Source: JAWAAW01 sp964353335 (GTDB taxonomy: Archaea; Nanobdellota; Nanobdellia; Woesearchaeales; ARS49). From it: a DNA stretch of 64,000 nucleotides. Numbering within the stretch: position 1 is the stretch's first letter; each line of letters starts with the position of its first letter. The stretch spans positions 7,609-71,608 of the forward strand of contig CAYGVI010000005.1 of the NCBI GenBank assembly GCA_964353335.1, written 5' to 3'. Under the pieces are notes generated by a model. The model was not told the DNA's origin, ran no database searches, and was given only the letters and a program-made list of their open reading frames with translations. Positions 58,667-64,000 of this stretch are shown here, in pieces. A program made the position numbers and the translations under genes.

Positions 58667-59002
58667 ATGTACGAACAATCTGATAACGTAAAGAGAAGCG
58701 GAGTCCCAACTCATTGGGAAAGGGAATTAGTCAGGAAAGTACAGCAAAGTCTGGCTTTTGTCAAGGAAGGAACTGGCGAAGTGTATCAGGTTTCGAATGA
58801 GTTCACAGGGGAAACCCCATACCTTGGCACTTTGCGAAGGAAGCTGATTCCCTTCCACAGGATAATGGAACGGGCTGAAAGGGAAACAAAGAAGGCAGGG
58901 CAAAAAGCACAGCTTGACGAAATAGTCAGAGACCCTCCGGCTTCGGAAAGTTGTTTTCCTTGGAATTCAAGCAATCCAAACTGGTGGAAAGGCCAGTTTT
59001 AA
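58667..59002 (+). CDS. hypothetical protein
   Basis: 111 residues from the ATG at 58667, which follows the membrane gene directly (GGAGGTAAAA supplies a ribosome site). Charged, with YLGTLRRKLIPFHRIMERAERE. C-terminus ends FPWNSSNPNWWKGQF. No family recognised. Confidence 0.55.
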   Translation: MYEQSDNVKRSGVPTHWERELVRKVQQSLAFVKEGTGEVYQVSNEFTGETPYLGTLRRKLIPFHRIMERAERETKKAGQKAQLDEIVRDPPASESCFPWNSSNPNWWKGQF

Positions 59003-59014
59003 CAGCAGGCTCTG

Positions 59015-59048
59015 AGCAATTCAGGGCCTTTTTTTATTTTTTTATTTT
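59015..59048. terminator. bidirectional terminator
   Basis: T7-A-T7-A-T5 on the plus strand (59028-59048) between the convergent stops of the 111-residue gene and nrdJ. Same arrangement as at 22908-22937. Confidence 0.5.
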
Positions 59049-61136
59049 TCAGAACGGGCAAACATCTGATGGGCAGCCGCCGGCGAATTCTTCCTCAACT
59101 GAGATGTGTTCTGCTGCGATTTTACCTACATTAAGGACCTGGTCTTTCTTGCTGCCATAGCGGTAGACTGTGATTCCCTTGCAGGCGAGCTTGTGCGCGA
59201 GCTGGTATGCTTTCTCAACATCCTGCGGCTTTGCGTTGTTAGGCATGTTTACTGTCTTGCTGACTGCATTGTCTGTGAATTTCTGGAAAGCAGCCTGCAT
59301 TTTGACGTGCCATTCAGGCTTTATGTCAAAGCTTGTCACAAATGCCTTTTTCACGTCGCCAGGAATGCCTGCGACTTTTTGCACACTGCCTGATTTTGCG
59401 ATTTTAACCATTAACTGCTTGCTGTAAATGCCCCTTTCACGCGCCAATTGCTCAAAGTAAGGGTTGACTTCCAAAAGCTTTGTTCCGCCCATTATGTCGC
59501 GGACAAACGCGACAGCGAAGAATGGCTCAATTCCTGATGTGCAGTTCGCGATTATGCTGATGCTTCCTGTCGGAGCGATTGTTGTTGTCGTGGCGTTTCT
59601 GAGGAACTTGTTCTTTTTTGCGTGTATGCTTCTTGGCAGGTTAGGGAAGCTTCCTCTTTCCTGACCGAGCTCTGCTGACATCTTCCTTGACTCGTCCTGT
59701 ATGAACTTTGCTGTCTTTTCCGCGAGCTCAATTGCCTTGTCAGAGTCATACCTTGTCCCGCATCTTGCCAGACATTCTGCCCAGCCCATTATTCCCAGCC
59801 CGATTTTCCTGTTTGCCTTTGTAATCTGCTCTATTTCAGGCATCACATACTTGTTGGCGTCGATGATATTGTCAAGGAAATGCGTCGCTGTCCTCACTGT
59901 CTGCCTTAATTTTTCCCAGTTTATCTTGCCATTCTTCACCATTCTCGCAAGGTTTATGCTTCCGAGGTTGCAGGATTCGTAAGGCAATAATGGAACCTCG
60001 CCGCACGGGTTTGTTGTTTCTATTATTCCAACCTGCGGTGTTGGCTGCTTTCTGTTTATTTCGTCGATGAAAATGATTCCAGGGTCTCCGCATTCCCAGG
60101 CTGCCTGCACAAGCTGGCTCCAAAGCTCTTTTGCCCTGACTTTTCTCGCAACACGCTTGTTTCGCGGGTTTATCAGCTCAAATTCCGCGTCTTTTGCAAC
60201 AGCAGACATGAACTTGTCTGTGATTGCGACAGAAACATTGAAGTTTGCGAGCATGCCGTCCCTTCTTTTCGCGTTTATGAACTCCTCAATGTCAGGGTGG
60301 TCTATCTGCATTACGCCCATGTTTGCGCCCCTGCGTTTTCCTCCCTGCTTTATTACCTCTGTTGCCTTGTCATAGATTGTCAAAAAGCTTAATGGCCCTG
60401 ACGCCACGCCTTGTGTTGAGCGAACATTGTCACCTTTTGGCCTTAATCTTCCGAATGAGAAGCCTGTGCCTCCTCCTGACTGGTGTATTAGCATTGCGTT
60501 TTCAAGAGTGTGAAATATGCTCCTTAAATCGTCTTCAACAGGCAGGGCAAAGCACGCTGAAAGCTGTCCCATTTGCGTGCCCGCGTTCATTAACGTCGGA
60601 GAATTTGGAAGGAAGTGCAGGGAAGCCATTGCGTCATAGAACTCCTCCTCTGCTTTTTTGACACTCCTGCCATACATTGCCTCTATCTGCGCCATTGTTT
60701 TCGCGACCCTGCGGAACAATCGTGATGGCGTTTCAATGATTGCTCCTTGTTCGTTCCTGAGCAGGTATCGCTTTGCAAGGACTATTATCGCGTTTGTGCT
60801 CATCCCGAGGTCATCGCGGACTCCGTAGATTGTCCTGAAGCCCACTGCCTCTTTGTGTGTTTTCTTGTGCTCGAGGTATGCCTTTGCAACCAGGGGCAGC
60901 TTGGATTTGGCAAGGACTTCGAGGATTATGTCCTGTATGTCTTTTACTGTTGGCAGGACTCCCTTTGGGAAGTTCTTTTCCACAGTGTCTATGACCATGC
61001 TGGAGAGCTTTTTCGCTATCTTTGGATTTTTGGCTCTTGCTGACAGAAGGGCGTTTTCAAGGGATTTTTCGAGCTTTATGGCTTCAAAAGAGACTACAGA
61101 ACCGTCTTTTTTCCTTATCTGGATGATTTTCGGCAT
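59049..61136 (-). CDS. nrdJ: adenosylcobalamin-dependent (class II) ribonucleotide reductase
   Basis: 695 residues. Reduces ribonucleotides to deoxyribonucleotides using adenosylcobalamin. N-terminal ATP-cone (about 1-95: IQIRKKDGSVVSFEAIKLEKS), then the catalytic barrel: FLPNSPTLMNAGT, SACFALPV with the reducible Cys, SGGGTGFSFGRLRP, and NPCGEVPLLPYESCNLGSI. The C-terminus carries a redox Cys pair in GGCPSDVCPF. Complete. The homing endonuclease gene lies about 175 bases upstream on the other strand. Confidence 0.95.
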   Translation of the reverse strand: MPKIIQIRKKDGSVVSFEAIKLEKSLENALLSARAKNPKIAKKLSSMVIDTVEKNFPKGVLPTVKDIQDIILEVLAKSKLPLVAKAYLEHKKTHKEAVGFRTIYGVRDDLGMSTNAIIVLAKRYLLRNEQGAIIETPSRLFRRVAKTMAQIEAMYGRSVKKAEEEFYDAMASLHFLPNSPTLMNAGTQMGQLSACFALPVEDDLRSIFHTLENAMLIHQSGGGTGFSFGRLRPKGDNVRSTQGVASGPLSFLTIYDKATEVIKQGGKRRGANMGVMQIDHPDIEEFINAKRRDGMLANFNVSVAITDKFMSAVAKDAEFELINPRNKRVARKVRAKELWSQLVQAAWECGDPGIIFIDEINRKQPTPQVGIIETTNPCGEVPLLPYESCNLGSINLARMVKNGKINWEKLRQTVRTATHFLDNIIDANKYVMPEIEQITKANRKIGLGIMGWAECLARCGTRYDSDKAIELAEKTAKFIQDESRKMSAELGQERGSFPNLPRSIHAKKNKFLRNATTTTIAPTGSISIIANCTSGIEPFFAVAFVRDIMGGTKLLEVNPYFEQLARERGIYSKQLMVKIAKSGSVQKVAGIPGDVKKAFVTSFDIKPEWHVKMQAAFQKFTDNAVSKTVNMPNNAKPQDVEKAYQLAHKLACKGITVYRYGSKKDQVLNVGKIAAEHISVEEEFAGGCPSDVCPF

Positions 61137-61311
61137 TTCCCCTCTGATCCCACTTGAAAAACATTAACAGGGGTTTAAATATAAATCTTTCGTCGGAAAA
61201 GAATTGTTTACAATAATGAAGGTAAATAGTGGTTACTTACTAGAGAGTGACAAAAACTGCAAAGGGTTATAAAGACCAATCCTGTGTGTTTTACAGGTGG
61301 ATGTGATTTAA

Positions 61312-62133
61312 ATGAGCAAAAAAAATAGTACTGCCGTAAGAAAAATGTGGCAAAATAAAGAATATAGAGCAAAGAATGGCAAAGCAATAAGTGAAGGACT
61401 GAAAAAAAGTAAAAAAGCCAAATTACAAATTAAAAAGCTTGCTAAGATTGTTAAGAAAGGACACAAAGATGGAAAATATAAACACTTATACGAAATCAAT
61501 AGAAAAAGAATGAAGAATGGTGGTGCAAGAAAAATTGCAGTAAAAGGGTGGAAAAATCGAGAAAATTATAATACTGATGCATATAAACATAGAAATCAAA
61601 ATCCTGAATCAAAAAATCGTATCTCTCTAGGACAAAAGAAAAGATTTAAAGAAATGAGTCAAAAAGAAAGAAAGAAATTTAGCCAAAAAAGGTCAGTGAC
61701 TGTTAAGAAACTATGGAGAAAAGTTCCTTGTCCATTTGCTACAGAAAATCGCAGAAAAAGTTGTTTAGGAAATAGTAGAGGACGTGTTGGCTTTTACAAA
61801 AATTTACTCAACAAAAATTCAGAAATACGGATGAGAAGTTCTTGGGAAAGAAGATTTGCTTTCTATCAAGATAAATTAAAAGTAAAATGGAAATATGAAC
61901 CCCGACAATTTCCATTCAGGCCAAATAAGTTGAAATATATATTTTATACACCTGATTTTTACTTGCCAGAAACAGATGAGTGGTATGAAATTAAGGGGTA
62001 TAACTGCGAAAAAGATAAACCGAAAATTGCATTATTCAGAAAACAATTTCCAGATAAAAAACTAATTGTTCTTAAATCCGACTGGTTCAAGAAGAATAAA
62101 TTGTTTGACATTCCTGACCCTATATGGGAATAA
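61312..62133 (+). CDS. free-standing homing endonuclease-like protein
   Basis: 273 residues, Lys-rich and AT-rich compared with its neighbours. Residues 1-130 hold several short NUMOD3-type DNA-binding repeats (KAISEGLKKSKK, RISLGQKKRFKE). Residues about 178-245 look like a PD-(D/E)XK nuclease core: MRSSWERRFAFYQDKLKVKW, YTPDFYLPET and WYEIKGYN (D...ExK). Homing endonucleases of this kind cut a specific site and spread. Promoter GGGTTATAAAG at 61264-61274. Not inside an intron or intein here. Probably recently acquired. Confidence 0.75.
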   Translation: MSKKNSTAVRKMWQNKEYRAKNGKAISEGLKKSKKAKLQIKKLAKIVKKGHKDGKYKHLYEINRKRMKNGGARKIAVKGWKNRENYNTDAYKHRNQNPESKNRISLGQKKRFKEMSQKERKKFSQKRSVTVKKLWRKVPCPFATENRRKSCLGNSRGRVGFYKNLLNKNSEIRMRSSWERRFAFYQDKLKVKWKYEPRQFPFRPNKLKYIFYTPDFYLPETDEWYEIKGYNCEKDKPKIALFRKQFPDKKLIVLKSDWFKKNKLFDIPDPIWE

Positions 62134-62141
62134 CGCCCTGA

Positions 62142-62738
62142 TCAGGCACGCAGATACTCAGCGGCCTTCTCCCAGTTAATCACATTAAAGAAGGCTTCTA
62201 TGAACTCTGCTCTCCTGTTTTGGAACTTTAAGTAGTAAGCGTGCTCCCATACGTCGATAACCAATAGCGGTGTTTTGCCTTGTGCTAACGGGCTTTCCTG
62301 GTTTTGGGTGTTTATTATTTCCAGTTTGTCCTTGTTTTTCACAAGCCATGTCCAGCCAGAGCCGAACAAAGTCGTTGCTGATGCTGTAAACTGCTCCTTG
62401 AACTTGTCAAAGCTTCCAAAAGACTTGTTTATTGCATCTACAATCTCTTTTCCTGGCTTTTTGTCCTTGGCTAAGATGCTCCAGTAGAATGTGTGGTTTG
62501 CTGTTCCGCCTCCAAAGTTCTTTATTGCGGTCTTGATGTCATCAGGAATGTTGTTTGGGTGCTTTAACAGCTCTTCAACAGGCTTTCCTTGCAGTTCTGG
62601 ATGCTTTTCAAGGGCTGCGTTTAATTTGTCGACGTATGTTTGATGGTGCTTCGTATAGTGTATTTCCATTGTTTTAGCGTCTAAGAACGGCTCCAATGCG
62701 TCAAATGCGAATGGAAGCTTGGGTAATTCGTGTTTCAT
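62142..62738 (-). CDS. sod: Fe/Mn superoxide dismutase
   Basis: 198 residues. Converts superoxide to hydrogen peroxide and oxygen. Metal ligands in their motifs: MEIHYTKHHQTYV (His27), NHTFYW (His about 81), and DVWEHAYYL (Asp and His, about 161-165). The GGGTANH segment and NQESPL are nearer the Mn or cambialistic type than strict Fe-SOD, but metal cannot be settled from sequence. Implies exposure to oxygen. Confidence 0.95.
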   Translation of the reverse strand: MKHELPKLPFAFDALEPFLDAKTMEIHYTKHHQTYVDKLNAALEKHPELQGKPVEELLKHPNNIPDDIKTAIKNFGGGTANHTFYWSILAKDKKPGKEIVDAINKSFGSFDKFKEQFTASATTLFGSGWTWLVKNKDKLEIINTQNQESPLAQGKTPLLVIDVWEHAYYLKFQNRRAEFIEAFFNVINWEKAAEYLRA

Positions 62739-62818
62739 GAGTACTTCGTTAGATGGCGAGTATTAAAGATTTACGGATAACGAATGCAAATAACGGGCGC
62801 GTACCGCGCCAGAGACAT

Positions 62819-62960
62819 AACGATTCCTGGAAGTTCTTTCTCCTCATTTATTCCGAGCTGCTGAATAAGCTGACGAGCAAGCGGAACCGGGTGGAGCGCA
62901 GCGAGGAAGCGCATTCGCAGCGAGTGTCTTGATGCGAGCGAAGCGAGCCAATTGGAGTCT
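62819..62960 (+). repeat. dispersed non-coding repeat, copy 3
   Basis: Close copy of 27435-27575. Identical or nearly so at GGAAGTTCTTT, ATTTATTCCGAGC, CGAGCAAGCGGAACCGGGTG through GAGCGCAG, and TGTCTTGATGCGAGCGAAGC. Lies in a 269-base gap between sod and the MscS-like gene. No ORF. Confidence 0.75.
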
Positions 62961-62974
62961 GCACAGTATCAGTC

Positions 62975-63007
62975 ATTAATAAAAAAAGAAAAAAATAAAG
63001 AAGCGTC
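62975..63007 (-). terminator. T-rich terminator of the MscS-like gene
   Basis: On the minus strand the stop at 63008 is followed by TTTATTTTTTTCTTTTTTTATTA. Confidence 0.5.
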
Positions 63008-63685
63008 TTACAGCTTCTTCTTTACGTCGCTGATTATCTTCTTGGCGTCGTCCCTGAATGCAAGGCCGAAGCTTATGCCGACAAGCAGTGCGATCATCAG
63101 CACAACTCCGCTCAAGATTATGAGGAAGCTGTTCTGTGCCATCGCAACCTTGACTCCTGCCTGGTCAAGCACGATAAGTGCCGTGAAGACATATATGACC
63201 CACTTCGCAATGGCTGCCACTATCTTGGCGCCCTTTGCCTTGGTCTCAACAACCTTCTTCTCGACGTACATTCCTGCGAGGATGCCGATAAGGCCGATAA
63301 CCACTGCGATTATCACCTGAGGTATCCACATTGCAAGCGCTGCAAGGAAGTCAGAAAGTGTCTTCAACTGTATCCTTGCCGCTGTCGCGCCCAGGAAGAG
63401 CACGATAATGTACCACTTGGTCACTAAGCCAAGCACGTGGGTAAGGTCAAACTTGCCCACTGCGTGGGATATGTTTGTCTTGTCAAACACATACTGGTCG
63501 AACTTGATGCGTTTCAATATGCCTACAATAAGGCTCGAAACCACAAGCGCAACAAGGTAACCCACAATAAGGATTACTATTGCCGCAACAATGTCCGGCA
63601 CTGCCTTGACAAGCCATAGCCATATGCTGACAAATGGGTCCACTATGGAACCGCCTATCTGTCTTAAAAACTCCGAAACTGCCAT
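63008..63685 (-). CDS. small-conductance mechanosensitive channel-like membrane protein
   Basis: 225 residues with about five membrane segments. VPDIVAAIVILIVGYLVALVVSS (about 29-51) matches the conserved TM helix (TM_helix/PF05552) found at the start of MscS-related proteins, and a similar segment recurs later (WIPQVIIAVVIGLIGILAGM). The MscS beta domain is absent, so it is a TM_helix-only member. GAGGTGAATATCA ribosome site upstream. Confidence 0.75.
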   Translation of the reverse strand: MAVSEFLRQIGGSIVDPFVSIWLWLVKAVPDIVAAIVILIVGYLVALVVSSLIVGILKRIKFDQYVFDKTNISHAVGKFDLTHVLGLVTKWYIIVLFLGATAARIQLKTLSDFLAALAMWIPQVIIAVVIGLIGILAGMYVEKKVVETKAKGAKIVAAIAKWVIYVFTALIVLDQAGVKVAMAQNSFLIILSGVVLMIALLVGISFGLAFRDDAKKIISDVKKKL

Positions 63686-63711
63686 TGATATTCACCTCTT
63701 TTTTTATTTAT

Positions 63712-63756
63712 AAAAAAGAGACCCGCTGACATCAGTCAGCCGCTGCCTCTTTTTTT
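63712..63756. promoter_or_regulatory. imperfect inverted repeat with A/T flanks
   Basis: AAAAAAGAG (63712-63720) ... GCTGAC-ATCA-GTCAGC (63725-63740) ... CTCTTTTTTT form an imperfect hairpin bounded by A- and T-runs in either direction. It lies in the leader of the MscS-like gene, or terminates the gene at 63893. Confidence 0.4.
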
Positions 63757-63763
63757 ATTGACT

Positions 63764-63788
63764 AAATACCTTGTTTTAATAGGTATTT
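63764..63788. promoter_or_regulatory. operator-like inverted repeat
   Basis: AAATACCT (63764-63771) / AGGTATTT (63781-63788), a perfect 8-bp inverted repeat with a 9-base spacer, next to the presumed promoter of the MscS-like gene. Confidence 0.35.
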
Positions 63789-63892
63789 TGCCTTTGGGCT
63801 TTTTAATCTTTCTGGTTTTTTGCCGACTTTGCCCACTAGGTGGTTGTTAAAACAAAAAGAAAAAAGAAAAAAAAGAAAAAAATAAGGCAGTT

Positions 63893-64000
63893 TTAGACTG
63901 CCTTAACGGTTATGTCCGTCATCGTGGTTCCAGAGATCTCAGCTTCCTTGCTCATCACTGAAGCAATCTGTCCGGTCGCGATAGCACGTGATACGCGCCT
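63893..64000 (-). CDS. C-terminal part of an unidentified protein (possibly Alba-like)
   Basis: Open from the window end to a TAA at 63893, giving the last 35 residues (RRVSRAIATGQIASVMSKE ... DITVKAV). RVSRAIATGQIA weakly resembles the (I/V)SRAVxxxEI helix of Alba chromatin proteins, but the following segment is shorter than in Alba. Partial: the start lies outside the window. Followed by long T-runs on the minus strand (63852-63889), a good terminator. Confidence 0.5.
   Translation of the reverse strand, partial: RRVSRAIATGQIASVMSKEAEISGTTMTDITVKAV

Noticed and set aside
59049..61136. Intron or intein in nrdJ linked to the nearby homing endonuclease
   Set aside because: nrdJ is continuous, at the usual length, with every motif in order.

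Overview
The window is about 64 kb of a gene-dense archaeal chromosome. The evidence is an archaeal RNA polymerase operon with split large subunits (rpoH, rpoB'', rpoB', rpoA', rpoA'') running into L30e, NusA, S12 and S7; a TFB; tRNAs with archaeal-type introns; TATA/BRE promoters such as CTTTATAAAT about 25 bases before starts; many leaderless genes; and GGTG-type ribosome binding sites. The split rpoB points to the euryarchaeal/DPANN side. Many short orphan proteins, cysteine-rich mini-proteins, lipobox proteins and a pilin-like MKAQVTLFI N-terminus resemble DPANN archaea (Woesearchaeota/Pacearchaeota-like). That placement is an inference.

Layout. 0-10 kb: a DUF2283 protein, tRNA-Asp, a lipoprotein, a membrane-anchored MJ1316-domain protein, a Nudix hydrolase, intron-bearing tRNA-Tyr, a membrane protein, Rad50 and Ig-like surface proteins. 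10-22 kb: methionyl-tRNA synthetase, small zinc proteins, a methyltransferase, a flavin reductase-like protein, secreted and anchored surface proteins, a nucleotidyltransferase-HEPN protein, a probable small RNA and a metallophosphatase. 22-29 kb: a lipoprotein and a three-gene block of a TIM-barrel protein plus two coiled-coil proteins. 29-31 kb: a CRM-domain protein, and a Fic protein paired with an NFACT-R protein behind a promoter-flanking palindrome. 31-39 kb: accessory region of orphan and secreted proteins, including a block bounded by direct repeats that copy the 3' end of a neighbouring gene. 39-49 kb: the tRNA-Lys / RNA polymerase / ribosomal operon. 49-64 kb: PRPP synthetase, TFB, a split MgtE/SLC41 transporter, corrinoid adenosyltransferase, a PIN protein, an Lrp regulator behind a four-hairpin leader, B12-dependent ribonucleotide reductase, a free-standing homing endonuclease, superoxide dismutase and an MscS-like channel.

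Functional links. The corrinoid adenosyltransferase would make the cofactor that the class II reductase needs, and no B12 synthesis genes are visible. TFB, RNA polymerase and NusA form the transcription core. The most unusual non-protein signals are the four-hairpin Lrp leader with two mutually exclusive pairings, the D-loop intron in tRNA-Lys, the direct-repeat-bounded accessory block, a dispersed non-coding repeat in three copies, and one or two likely small RNA genes.
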